Notes: generated by a model from the letters alone, not told the origin. Shown: positions 9,880-19,132, counted from the stretch's first letter. The stretch is DNA of 36,179 nucleotides from Paludibacter sp. (GCA_003250325.1 QKGU01000191.1:1-36179); one strand, 5' to 3'. Numbers and translations: made by a program.

Positions 9880-10965
9880 ATGACAATAGAAGAGACAAAT
9901 GGAATAAGCAATGCTTCATTTGAAAGAGCTGTTCAGAAAAGCAAGTTATTAGAAGCTGATTTATATAAAAACCCGTCAAAATACAGAGTTCTCACAGGAG
10001 ACAGGCCAACAGGAAACTTGCATATCGGACATTATTTTGGCTCGATTTTAAATCGCGTAAAATTGCAGAATCTGGGTGTGGAAACATTTATTTTAATTGC
10101 GGACTATCAGGTGTTGACAGACCGCGATGTTTTCAAGGATATTTCTAAATATGTATTTGAACTTACACTGGATTATTTAGCTTGTGGTTTAGATCCAAAA
10201 CAACACAACACTTGTATCTTCCCGCACAGCCATATTCCTGAATTAAATCAATTATTGCTGCCTTTCCTGACACTTGTATCTCTTTCGGAATTAAACAAAA
10301 ACCCAACAGTTAAAGAAGAAATTTCTGTTTCAGGAAAAGAAGTTATTAATGCCGGAATGTATACCTATCCTGTACATCAGGCTGCCGATATACTTTTTTG
10401 CAGAAGTAATGTTGTGCCCGTAGGAAAAGACCAGTTGCCACACATCGAATTGACGCGTACTATTGCTAAAAGATTCAATACAAAGTTTAATACTAATTTA
10501 TTTCCTGAACCGGTTGGATTATTAAGCGAATCTCCTTTAATTCTCGGATTAGATGGGAATCAAAAAATGAGTAAGAGCAGAAACAATAGTATAATGATAA
10601 AGGCAACCGAGGATGAAACCTTTAAGTTGATAAAATCGGCTAAAACGGACTCGGAAAGACATATTACATTTGATCCTGTGAATAGACCGGAAGTTTCTAA
10701 TTTGCTCAGATTGTCATCTCTTTGTTTGGGAAAAAGTCCTGATGAGATAGCGAAAGAAATTGGCGATCTTGGTTCAGGAAAATTAAAACAAGTAACCACC
10801 GAAGCCCTAAATAGTTATTTTAAAGAGATAAGAGAAAAGCGTAAACAATTAGAATCGGACAGATCATACGTTTTGGGTGTTTTGCAGGATGGAATTTCAA
10901 AGGCACGACAAGTTGCAATTGAAACTTTAGATGAGGTTCGTGAAGTTATGAATATGAAAATCTAA
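9880..10965 (+). CDS. trpS: tryptophanyl-tRNA synthetase
   Basis: TGDRPTGNLHIGHYFGS (HIGH) and LDGNQKMSKSRNN (KMSKS). Confidence 0.95.
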   Translation: MTIEETNGISNASFERAVQKSKLLEADLYKNPSKYRVLTGDRPTGNLHIGHYFGSILNRVKLQNLGVETFILIADYQVLTDRDVFKDISKYVFELTLDYLACGLDPKQHNTCIFPHSHIPELNQLLLPFLTLVSLSELNKNPTVKEEISVSGKEVINAGMYTYPVHQAADILFCRSNVVPVGKDQLPHIELTRTIAKRFNTKFNTNLFPEPVGLLSESPLILGLDGNQKMSKSRNNSIMIKATEDETFKLIKSAKTDSERHITFDPVNRPEVSNLLRLSSLCLGKSPDEIAKEIGDLGSGKLKQVTTEALNSYFKEIREKRKQLESDRSYVLGVLQDGISKARQVAIETLDEVREVMNMKI

Positions 10966-10990
10966 GATAAAACATTCGATATAAACTGCC

Positions 10991-11022
10991 AAAAACCTGC
11001 TTCAGAAATGGAGCAGGTTTTT
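10991..11022 (+). terminator. intrinsic terminator downstream of trpS
   Basis: aaaaacctgct...agcaggttttt followed by T-run. Confidence 0.85.
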
Positions 11023-11139
11023 TTGTGTTCTGCTATCTGCTAATTCCACACTTCTAAAACTAAACTCAACAGGTTAATATAATTTGAAAGTCCGCGGGGA
11101 TTTAATATAATTATAAAAAATCTGTCTTTCTCAGTTAGA

Positions 11140-11260
11140 CGTAGCGTAAAATAATGCAAGGAGTTCGACCAAGCGTCTGTCGCTTGGTCGTGCTAAAAGG
11201 AAGTTTCCGAACTTCCACATTAAAAATAAATAGGCAAGGTACAAGCAATTGTGTCTTTTC
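11140..11260 (+). repeat. RAYT-associated structured repeat, copy 1
   Basis: Head cgtagcgtaaaataatgcaaggagttcga (11140-11168), hairpin cgaccaagcg-tctgt-cgcttggtcg (11166-11190), gctaaaag, hairpin ggaagtt-tccg-aacttcc (11199-11216), tail acaagcaattgtgtctttt (11241-11259). Confidence 0.85.
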
Positions 11261-11329
11261 TATTATTAAAGCGTTAACAATTTGAGATAAAGAATTATAT
11301 TTGCAATCGCAATTATTAAATTATCCATT

Positions 11330-11914
11330 ATGAGTACCGGCTATAAAATCGTAGATCAGGGAGCACTTCATTATGTTACATTTCAAATTGTAAATTGGGT
11401 GGATTTGTTCACACGTCAGGTATATCGGGATATTGTACTTGATAGTTTGAAATTTTGTCAGTCAAATAAAGGATTGGAGATTTATGCTTTTGTCATAATG
11501 AGTAATCATATCCATTTGCTAATCCGTAGCGGGATAGGCAAACTAAGTGATACTATACGAGAATTTAAAAGTTTTACAGCTAAACAAATTCTATTAGCAA
11601 TAGAAATGGAACAGGAAAGTCGCCGTGACTGGATGCTAAACTTGTTCGAATTTGCAGCAAAACAGCATAAACGAAATGAAAAATACCAGATTTGGACACA
11701 TGAGAATCATGCAGAACTAATTTATAGCGACAAGTTTATTTTTCAGAAGATAAACTATATTCATGACAATCCGGTTCGTGCAGGAATTGTTGAGAGTCCG
11801 GAAGATTATTTATATTCAAGCGCCCGTGATTTTGCAGGAAAATCATGTCTGATAGATATTGTGCCTGTGTTTATGCCGACAGAAAAAATACCACTTATGC
11901 GAACGGTTCGATAG
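11330..11914 (+). CDS. REP-associated tyrosine transposase (RAYT; IS200-like Y1 transposase superfamily)
   Basis: YAFVIMSNHIHLLIRS (HUH-type motif), INYIHDNPVRAGIVESPEDYLYSSARDFAG. Confidence 0.92.
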   Translation: MSTGYKIVDQGALHYVTFQIVNWVDLFTRQVYRDIVLDSLKFCQSNKGLEIYAFVIMSNHIHLLIRSGIGKLSDTIREFKSFTAKQILLAIEMEQESRRDWMLNLFEFAAKQHKRNEKYQIWTHENHAELIYSDKFIFQKINYIHDNPVRAGIVESPEDYLYSSARDFAGKSCLIDIVPVFMPTEKIPLMRTVR

Positions 11915-11926
11915 TTTTTTTAATAT

Positions 11927-11973
11927 GGAAAGCTGGAGCTTTCCTTTTAACTTTGACATAGCGGGACGCTATG
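11927..11973. repeat. two consecutive perfect hairpins downstream of RAYT 1
   Basis: ggaaagct-gg-agctttcc (11927-11944) and catagcg-gga-cgctatg (11957-11973). Confidence 0.85.
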
Positions 11974-12124
11974 CCAAACCTTGGTTGATATGGATTTACA
12001 CTACGGCGAACAGGGAAATTCGTGCTGTCGGTTTTGAAAACAGAATAAGAAGTTTAATGAAATTAGATCAAAGAAAACAATATGGCAATGAACGTATAAT
12101 ACCGTATAATAAAGAAGAATAAAA

Positions 12125-12673
12125 ATGAGAAATAAATTTGGTTATTATGTTGTATTTGTATATGTGTTATTTTTCAACTCTTGTTTTAACAATAATATGA
12201 AAAATGATATTTATATATCAAATTTAGCAAATGAAAATTTCAGAGGACTCATTGTTGTTCAATTAACAAATGATGACGTTAGAGTTGTAGAAAGCAGTGC
12301 GCTTTATAATGTCGTTTATTGCTTGCACTATAGAGAAGAGTATCCATCATATAAATTATTTCTAAAAAACCTTATAAACAAAAACATTCCAGATGTTATT
12401 AAATTTATTAAACCACAAAAAACAGTGGATGAAAATTTTATTTTTATATATGAAGAATATGAAAATAACGGTTTGACATATGTAGTTGAAAAGTATTTAA
12501 CAAAGGATGAGTACGGAAATTTAGTATTTAAATCAAAATCAAATATAGCTGTTATTAAAATTATGTTTGATAATTTATATTATATATATTTTGATGATTA
12601 CAAAGGGGTATACTTATTTAATAAAGATATTGACAAAAATTCATTATTTCAAATTGATACTGGTAAGCCGTAG
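12125..12673 (+). CDS. small lipoprotein, possible immunity protein
   Basis: MRNKFGYYVVFVYVLFFNSCFNNN signal/lipobox; low-GC; starts 2 bp after an upstream ORF end (12122); stop codon TAG lies within the repeat head at 12669. Confidence 0.7.
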   Translation: MRNKFGYYVVFVYVLFFNSCFNNNMKNDIYISNLANENFRGLIVVQLTNDDVRVVESSALYNVVYCLHYREEYPSYKLFLKNLINKNIPDVIKFIKPQKTVDENFIFIYEEYENNGLTYVVEKYLTKDEYGNLVFKSKSNIAVIKIMFDNLYYIYFDDYKGVYLFNKDIDKNSLFQIDTGKP

Positions 12674-12861
12674 CGTAAAATAATGCAAGGAGTTCGATCA
12701 AGTGCCTCGCCTCGTCCTCTTGGATATGCCTTTTAGAATATGAAATAATACTAACTGTCGGGCTCTGTCCTTACGGATATATCTAAATAAAAGAGTAGAG
12801 TTTAGCACTGGTTGGTGGGATATGTTATCCCACCTTCTTGTATTATCAGGATCTGTGATCC
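12669..12861 (+). repeat. RAYT-associated structured repeat, copy 2 (left part)
   Basis: 29 bp identical to copy 1 head (12669-12697); hairpins ggtgggata-tgt-tatcccacc (12814-12834) and ggatc-tgt-gatcc (12849-12861). Confidence 0.8.
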
Positions 12862-12867
12862 GCCACA

Positions 12868-12895
12868 TTGTTTTCAATTAACTTTTATATCTTTG
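12868..12895 (+). promoter_or_regulatory. candidate Bacteroidetes promoter for RAYT 2
   Basis: ttg (12868-12870), 17 bp, TATCTTTG (12888-12895), 22 bp before ATG at 12917. Confidence 0.4.
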
Positions 12896-12916
12896 TGTTT
12901 CATTAGTATTTAAGCA

Positions 12917-13459
12917 ATGGATATTAAGAATCGCATAACCGGAGAAGTATACTTTGTAACCGATACAGTAGTAGACTGGGTGGATATATTTACGCGCCCT
13001 CTTTACAAACATATCATTATTGAGTCTTTACAGTATTGCCAAAAGGAGAAAGGATTGATTATTTATGTCTGGGTTTTGATGAGCAATCATTTACATGCTA
13101 TTGTTGGTAGTACAGGAGAAAATAAAGTCTCGGATATATGGCGGGACTTTAAGAAGTTTACCAGTAAGAAAATCGTTAATGCTGTAAAAACAAATCCACA
13201 GGAAAGTCGTCAGGATTGGTTATTAAACCGATTTGAATATGCAGGCAAAAACGATAAAAAGATAAAGAATTTCAAGTTTTGGCAGGATGGAAATGATGCT
13301 CAGCAGATATATTTGAACGATTATTTTAATCAGAAACTTAACTATATCCATGAAAATCCAGTGAAAGCCGAATTAGTAAATCGTGCGGAAGATTATCGAT
13401 ATAGTTCAGCCATTGATTGGGCTGGAGGAAAAGGATTACTGGAAGTTACGGTTGTGTGA
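12917..13459 (+). CDS. REP-associated tyrosine transposase (RAYT), second copy
   Basis: VWVLMSNHLHAIVGS (HUH-type), LNYIHENPVKAELVNRAEDYRYSSAIDWAGGKG; similar to the 11330 ORF. Confidence 0.92.
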   Translation: MDIKNRITGEVYFVTDTVVDWVDIFTRPLYKHIIIESLQYCQKEKGLIIYVWVLMSNHLHAIVGSTGENKVSDIWRDFKKFTSKKIVNAVKTNPQESRQDWLLNRFEYAGKNDKKIKNFKFWQDGNDAQQIYLNDYFNQKLNYIHENPVKAELVNRAEDYRYSSAIDWAGGKGLLEVTVV

Positions 13460-13503
13460 ATTTGATAGATAAGCGGATTAAAAAATCCTGATAATATAGT
13501 TAC

Positions 13504-13545
13504 GAGGTGATTGCAAATCACCTCAACCAATACAAGCATTTGTGC
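13504..13545. repeat. right-end hairpin and tail motif downstream of RAYT 2
   Basis: gaggtgatt-gca-aatcacctc (13504-13524), then acaagcatttgtgc (13532-13545), like tails of copies 1 and 3. Confidence 0.75.
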
Positions 13546-14036
13546 ATATATCAGGAAGGATGGGGGGAATATCAAAAATTGCGAGTAATTTTGAAGTAAA
13601 TTTGCGAAATGAAGCAGGATTTACAGGAGGTAATCCAGGCGACCAAGGAAATGCGTATAGACATACTCTTTGGCAATCAATGCTTACAAACGAATTTGGG
13701 GCAGACCAAGCAACACGTATCGGGAATGTTCACGAAGATAATTTGCCAACTAATATGAACCAAAGAAATTTTGGCAAGAATATGGATGCAGCTGACCAAA
13801 TGGTAGATTTGCTAAATAATGGCATTGGACGTGAGATTGGAGAAAAAAACAAGGGGGCAAGTAACCAAGAATTGTCGATAGCAGTATTAAATGAATACAA
13901 ACAAAATGGGTTATGGACTGTATCGGGTGATAAAAAAACAGGTTTTAAAGTAGAAAAGACCAAATTATCACAAGAAAAATATGACAAAGCATTAGAAGTA
14001 CTTCAAACAAAAGGAGAAAACGGACTAAATCAGTAA
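13542..14036 (+). CDS. orphan polymorphic-toxin-like C-terminal domain (DUF6973-like)
   Basis: GNAYRHTLWQSMLTNEFGADQATRIGNVHEDN resembles the A(F/Y)RHxxW...AHE pattern of Rhs/polymorphic toxin C-terminal domains; no N-terminal delivery region. Confidence 0.6.
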   Translation: MHISGRMGGISKIASNFEVNLRNEAGFTGGNPGDQGNAYRHTLWQSMLTNEFGADQATRIGNVHEDNLPTNMNQRNFGKNMDAADQMVDLLNNGIGREIGEKNKGASNQELSIAVLNEYKQNGLWTVSGDKKTGFKVEKTKLSQEKYDKALEVLQTKGENGLNQ

Positions 14037-14038
14037 TT

Positions 14039-14563
14039 ATGAAAACATTGAAAATTGTTTCGCTCTTAATGTTCGCAGGTCTGTTTTTTGCTTGCAATCA
14101 TACAGATAAAAGAATAATAAAATATGTGGAGTCAGTATGTCCGAATAGTAGCGACACTTGTAGAATAGATTTACGAAAAGTATTAAAAGTAGATTACGAC
14201 TGTATGTATTTGTTTGGTGAATTTACGCAACCTGATGAGATTTCGTCTGTTATGGGCATAGCATACAGTAGCAATAAAACTATTGCGGATAGTGAAAGGC
14301 GGATTATATTGTTAAAAAACAATCAAATAGTATATGAAGACGATTTCCATATTCGATTTATGGATTTTGAAGAAATTACAGAAAGAGTTGATACAATTCG
14401 TAAAAATTCATATTACCTTGTACATTACAGCCCTTACTATTTGGTAAGTAAAGATTTAGATGCTAATTACTATTTGACAGAAATTAGCAAGAATAAGCAA
14501 TTTTATCGCAGAATTGACTATGATTCGGATAAAGGATATACGTTTGAGGAAGTAACAAAATAA
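14039..14563 (+). CDS. lipoprotein, candidate immunity protein for the upstream toxin-like ORF
   Basis: MKTLKIVSLLMFAGLFFACNHTD lipobox; begins 2 bp after the upstream stop codon. Confidence 0.65.
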   Translation: MKTLKIVSLLMFAGLFFACNHTDKRIIKYVESVCPNSSDTCRIDLRKVLKVDYDCMYLFGEFTQPDEISSVMGIAYSSNKTIADSERRIILLKNNQIVYEDDFHIRFMDFEEITERVDTIRKNSYYLVHYSPYYLVSKDLDANYYLTEISKNKQFYRRIDYDSDKGYTFEEVTK

Positions 14564-14643
14564 TTTGTTGATTGTTGAAATGTGTCGTCCTGAAAAAACG
14601 TTACAGGTTTTAATACAAAAATAGTTCATTTATCTCTGTTCGC

Positions 14644-14760
14644 CGTAGCATAAAATGATGTTGTAGTTCGGCATAGCTTGCAGCTATGTCGCCGCTAAAA
14701 GCAAGGCTGAACCTTGCATATTAAGTCTCAAGATAAAAGCACAAGAAATTGTGCTTTTAT
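14644..14760 (+). repeat. RAYT-associated structured repeat, copy 3 (no transposase inside)
   Basis: Head cgtagcataaaatgatg; hairpin cggcatagct-tgc-agctatgtcg (14669-14691); gctaaaa; hairpin gcaagg-ctgaa-ccttgc (14701-14717); hairpin ataaaagcacaa-gaaa-ttgtgcttttat (14733-14760). Confidence 0.85.
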
Positions 14761-14797
14761 TATTTATAGGCAATTCCGCGAGCAGGGATATATAATA

Positions 14798-15553
14798 TCA
14801 AACAATAAACGGAAAAATAGCTTTTCGTTCGGAAGGATAATTATCAAACCGGCGTTTGTACCATTTGTGGTGCGACATAGCGCGGGGAACGAGATTAGCT
14901 AATGTCCAGATCAGAAATCCCAGCGCCGGAAGATTCATGCAGAGAATGGCAAATCCTGTCCATTCAATAATTTCTCCCATCAGATTCGGACAGCTGACGT
15001 AACGAAACAAACCTCCAAAAGGTATTACATAACCCGATTCGTTTGCTTTCCGCAGACCGATTAACCGGTTATCGTATTTCCAGTTGACATAAACTCCGGT
15101 TACGAAAAGAATCGCGCCAACGATAAAGTGTGGTTCAGTATAACTATTGAGAGTATATTGGGCGTAATTCCCGAAATAATAGCCAATCAGAAAACCATTC
15201 ATAAGGTTGAATCCAACCGCCATAAACATAATGACTAATGGCATGGTTTTTCCTCTCGTGTGAAGCCGAAATGGGAAAATAAGTGCCCGATTGACATAAT
15301 GAAAAATGTAAAATCCTACCGGTAACACCATGAAATATTCTTCCAGTCTGTGATTCACTATTAAGAAATAACCAATCACCGACATTCCCGGCAGCTCCAT
15401 AAAGAACCATCCCAACCTGTTGCTGATCTGAACTCCCCAGTTTTTGGAAGTATGCCTCCCAAAAGGCGCAGTAACTTTAAGCAAAAACAGAAATACGATA
15501 ATTGCCAGACATATCCAGGCATAATTGATTGTTTTGTATGTTTCGTAAGTCAT
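14798..15553 (-). CDS. 3-oxo-5-alpha-steroid 4-dehydrogenase (SRD5A)-like membrane protein
   Basis: Polytopic protein ending GLFRYVSCPNLMGEIIEWTGFAILCMNLPALGFLIWTLANLVPRAMSHHKWYKRRFDNYPSERKAIFPFIV, the steroid reductase C-terminal pattern. Confidence 0.85.
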   Translation of the reverse strand: MTYETYKTINYAWICLAIIVFLFLLKVTAPFGRHTSKNWGVQISNRLGWFFMELPGMSVIGYFLIVNHRLEEYFMVLPVGFYIFHYVNRALIFPFRLHTRGKTMPLVIMFMAVGFNLMNGFLIGYYFGNYAQYTLNSYTEPHFIVGAILFVTGVYVNWKYDNRLIGLRKANESGYVIPFGGLFRYVSCPNLMGEIIEWTGFAILCMNLPALGFLIWTLANLVPRAMSHHKWYKRRFDNYPSERKAIFPFIV

Positions 15554-15877
15554 TCGTTCGTGAATATTTTAAGATTATAAATTCTATATTCCACCTTTGA
15601 GAAGGGGGTAGGAGGATTGACATAATTTTATGATAAAAGTCTATTTCAACCTGTTTTGTTCAAAGCAAAAATACGATTTTTTTGATAAATAGGTATCTGA
15701 CATAAAATTATCTCAGAATAGATTGTATTTAGTGTCAGAGTTTTTAGTAACTCCTTGTATTGTCATTGAATTTGAGATTTTATGCTTATCCGGCTGTTTT
15801 TTTTGATTACATAATTTCCATTCAGGAGTCATATTAAGATGAGGAAAAACAGTTGAATTTCATTAAATTCTCATAAT

Positions 15878-17503
15878 ATGAACAAGATTCTTTTTTTGAA
15901 ACCCACTATTATTACGTTATTTATTCTTGCATTTTCGTTATTTTCGTTTGCAGGAAGCGGTAATTGGAGCAGCTCTGCAACAGGCGGAAATATTACTTAT
16001 ACAACATCAGAAGCTTCGTCTCCACAGAAAGATTATTCCGGAAATTATCTCACGATTGTTTATCTCGAAAATACAGGATTCAAAAAGATGGGTCAAAACT
16101 CCAATACAACAGATGTCGGTTGGTTGTTATCTCAAGGCTACCGAGTGATTGAACTCAATTATACCAATAGTGCCAAAGCAGTTTCACCCGGAATTAATGC
16201 CGATATTATTGCCATCAATAAAGCGATCAACAATGGATCGTTTTGTGGCCTGAGCAATTGCTCGAAATACCGTACATGGATTCTTTTCGAAGGTTATCGC
16301 ATTGCCCGTGATGTCTCGTATTTCAAAGATGATCCCACAGTGTACAATTATTCCACGGCTTATACTACCGGCGATTCGTTGCATATGGATATTATTTATC
16401 CGGCTAATCCATCAGAACCGGTGCCAACTGTTCTTTCTTTTTCGTACAGTAACAGCTATTTTGGAGCCGCAAATATCAATCAGCGATTGAATTTGGGAAA
16501 TACACTAGCTGGTTTCAGCGATTCATTCCTCGAGGGAGCTCCGGCCAATGGTATTGCCTGGGCTATTGCTGATCATCCCAAGTATTGTCCGTGGGGAAAT
16601 GGGAAACCAACCGGTTCGACTAATAACAAAGCTTACGCTTCGTACGAAACCAATCCGGATGCTGCACAAAAAGTAAAATCGGCAGTAAGAACAGTGCGGG
16701 CGCTTAGTCAGCAGCTAGGGTTGTCTGGCAAAATAGGCATTTATGGTTTTTCGCGTAGTTCTGATGCCGGATCCATTGCTGTGGGCGATCGTGTGATCAC
16801 AGAATTTGAAAATGCGGGATTACACACTGATGTCTCCGACGATGTGCAGGTGGCTGCCTTAGGTTCCGGAGTTTTCGACTTTACCTACATTTATAATACA
16901 ATCGGCGATGGTGATTCAAATCTGGAAACAAATTGTCCGATTGCCTGGGGACCTTTAGCCGATAATTATGAAGCCTGGAAGTTGCAGGGTTCTTATCATC
17001 TGACACAAACTTCGGCAACTGCTCCTGTCTTTTTCTTTTATAACACCGACGATGCTCAGTATTATCAAAATCAGATTAAACATTTCAAAGCACATCTTGA
17101 TTCGTTAAATGTACCTACAATGGTGATAACCAATTATGGAACCGGACATTCTGTGCCAAAAACGAGCGAACCCTTGTCTCAGATCTATCAGTTTTTCACT
17201 CAATACCTAACTCCGCCATTGATTAGCACTGCTCTTTCAAAAGTCATTGTTGATAATGATAATTTGCATCTGGCACTTAATCAGAATAACAGGGTACTTA
17301 CGTTAAATTACAGGACGGAAAAATCAGGTGTGTCCATAATATCTTTTCTTACTTCAGCAGGAAAGCAGATCTATAGTATTTCAAGAACCGACACAGTAGG
17401 GGAGCAAACAGCAAAAATAAATGTAAGCTCTTTTGCAAAAGGTTTATATGTGGCTAAAGTGAATACTGCCGGAATAGAAAGCCGAAAAAAATTTATTCGA
17501 TAG
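15878..17503 (+). CDS. secreted alpha/beta-hydrolase-like protein with T9SS C-terminal domain
   Basis: Signal peptide; IGIYGFSRSSDAGSIA nucleophile-elbow-like motif; TGHSVPK; C-terminal LYVAKVNTAGIESRKKFIR sorting tail. Confidence 0.75.
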   Translation: MNKILFLKPTIITLFILAFSLFSFAGSGNWSSSATGGNITYTTSEASSPQKDYSGNYLTIVYLENTGFKKMGQNSNTTDVGWLLSQGYRVIELNYTNSAKAVSPGINADIIAINKAINNGSFCGLSNCSKYRTWILFEGYRIARDVSYFKDDPTVYNYSTAYTTGDSLHMDIIYPANPSEPVPTVLSFSYSNSYFGAANINQRLNLGNTLAGFSDSFLEGAPANGIAWAIADHPKYCPWGNGKPTGSTNNKAYASYETNPDAAQKVKSAVRTVRALSQQLGLSGKIGIYGFSRSSDAGSIAVGDRVITEFENAGLHTDVSDDVQVAALGSGVFDFTYIYNTIGDGDSNLETNCPIAWGPLADNYEAWKLQGSYHLTQTSATAPVFFFYNTDDAQYYQNQIKHFKAHLDSLNVPTMVITNYGTGHSVPKTSEPLSQIYQFFTQYLTPPLISTALSKVIVDNDNLHLALNQNNRVLTLNYRTEKSGVSIISFLTSAGKQIYSISRTDTVGEQTAKINVSSFAKGLYVAKVNTAGIESRKKFIR

Positions 17504-17656
17504 TAGTTTTTGGTAAATTTGAGTATCAGAAATTTTAGGGCTTGTTCCATAACGGAGCAAGCTCTTTTATTTGATGATATTAAAATAAATTTATTTATTT
17601 TTCAATAAATTATTATATTTGCATTCAATCTTTAACTAATTATAAATTTACACCTT

Positions 17657-18589
17657 ATGAAAACACCTAAAATTTATCTTTTCTTATTTGTTTTAGTGCT
17701 ATTTACATTAATTTCCTGTGACCCTAACGAAATTGATAATGCATCAATTTATTGGAACTCGAATACTTTGACAAGACTTCAATTAAAAGGAAATGTAAAG
17801 AAAATTGATTTAAATTCAGGAATGCAAGTCGATGAATTTAATCAAAATGGGTTTATCACAAAGACAGTTTACACCGATGTTGATTTTATCTCAACAACTA
17901 TTTACAACTACGACTCAAGTGATAAACTCATAAGCATCGACTTTACTTCTACAGGAGGCAAAGGCGTCAACTATACAACTAGTTTTGAGTACCAGAATGT
18001 GAATAAGTATATTGTTCAAAATAAATATCACTTATTGATGGATGGTCTCGTTCCCAACTTTAAAGCAAGAATTAATGAATTTTCGAGGACAGATTATGAA
18101 GTTTCAGGAAATATCTTGAAAATAATAGAAAGTTATGAATATGAGGGAATTACAAATAGAGATACTACTATTGTTGAATACGATGGAAAATATCCATCAA
18201 AAATAACGAGTGGGGAACTTACATTTGATAATTTTTCGTATGCCACGAACGGCATGTTTTTGGGATATACACAAACTACAGAGAACGAAACATGGAGTAG
18301 TGAATGTGTTTATTATTTTAAACCCGATAACGAATATCTGATGCTCGATTCAATGGTTAATACAAGTACTCAGGGAGCTTCTACAAGAATTGACAGAGAT
18401 ATTTACGAATATGATCCTGTATACAAAACCATGACAGGATTCAAAAATTACATGGGCGAGTACAGATATACATATACCTATGATTCAAATCATAACTGGA
18501 TATCGAAACTTACGGAATACAGAGTCGATAGTTCTTCAGCATTTAGTGTTTTCTCTACTGAAAACAGGGTAATTACTTATTGGCCTTGA
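17657..18589 (+). CDS. hypothetical lipoprotein
   Basis: Lipobox LISCDPNE; many YxYD-type tyrosine motifs. Confidence 0.75.
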   Translation: MKTPKIYLFLFVLVLFTLISCDPNEIDNASIYWNSNTLTRLQLKGNVKKIDLNSGMQVDEFNQNGFITKTVYTDVDFISTTIYNYDSSDKLISIDFTSTGGKGVNYTTSFEYQNVNKYIVQNKYHLLMDGLVPNFKARINEFSRTDYEVSGNILKIIESYEYEGITNRDTTIVEYDGKYPSKITSGELTFDNFSYATNGMFLGYTQTTENETWSSECVYYFKPDNEYLMLDSMVNTSTQGASTRIDRDIYEYDPVYKTMTGFKNYMGEYRYTYTYDSNHNWISKLTEYRVDSSSAFSVFSTENRVITYWP

Positions 18590-18621
18590 AAATGAAGCGA
18601 CCTTAGTTAGGATATTATAAA

Positions 18622-18673
18622 AAAATGCCGGCAATGTATATTCCATATTTTGGAAATGCATTGCCGGCATTTT
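18622..18673. terminator. bidirectional terminator between convergent genes
   Basis: aaaatgccggcaatg ... cattgccggcatttt, 15 bp arms. Confidence 0.8.
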
Positions 18674-18692
18674 ATTTACATGATATAATGTC

Positions 18693-18974
18693 TTATTTGT
18701 AAAGACACAAATAAGGCGTATCAACGCTGCATTTTACTTTGAATTTCACGTCTTTTGCAACCACGAAACTTTCGAACTTTTTGTACGTTTTCCATTCGGT
18801 TTCGCCCGGCTGTTGTATGGTTAGTTCTCCGGAGATAACGGTCATAACCTCAACGGTTGAAGTGCCGAACTCATACTCGCCGGCAGCCATTACACCCACA
18901 GTTGCTTTTCCTTCAACCGATTCCAATCCGATGGAAACCACAGTTCCATCGAAATACTCATTTGTTTTAAACAT
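18693..18974 (-). CDS. ppnP: pyrimidine/purine nucleoside phosphorylase (DUF1255)
   Basis: MFKTNEYFDGTVVSIGLESVEGKATVGVMAAGEYEFGTSTVEVMTVISGELTIQQPGETEWKTY. Confidence 0.92.
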   Translation of the reverse strand: MFKTNEYFDGTVVSIGLESVEGKATVGVMAAGEYEFGTSTVEVMTVISGELTIQQPGETEWKTYKKFESFVVAKDVKFKVKCSVDTPYLCLYK

Positions 18975-19132
18975 AAGAAAATTGATTTGTAAAATTTATA
19001 ATATTCTGATTTCCAATTTATTATTTCTTTTAAATGCTGAATTTTATTCGTACGTAAAGTAAGTAATATTTTCTGTATAATAAATTTATATTTATGAGTA
19101 CAAATCGCTGAAAAATAGATTATTTTTGCAGC

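Noticed and set aside
11859-12122. 87-aa ORF as a complete gene
   Set aside because: Overlaps the RAYT 1 3' end and its hairpins; only the last ~35 codons could be a genuine remnant, so it is not called as a CDS
14575-14612. gtcgtcctgaaaaaacgttacaggtttt as an IS terminus
   Set aside because: Only a 4-bp inverted match (cctg/cagg) and no partner end or transposase of that type seen
11140-14760. CRISPR array
   Set aside because: Repeats are few, irregularly spaced, hairpin-rich and associated with RAYTs; no cas genes
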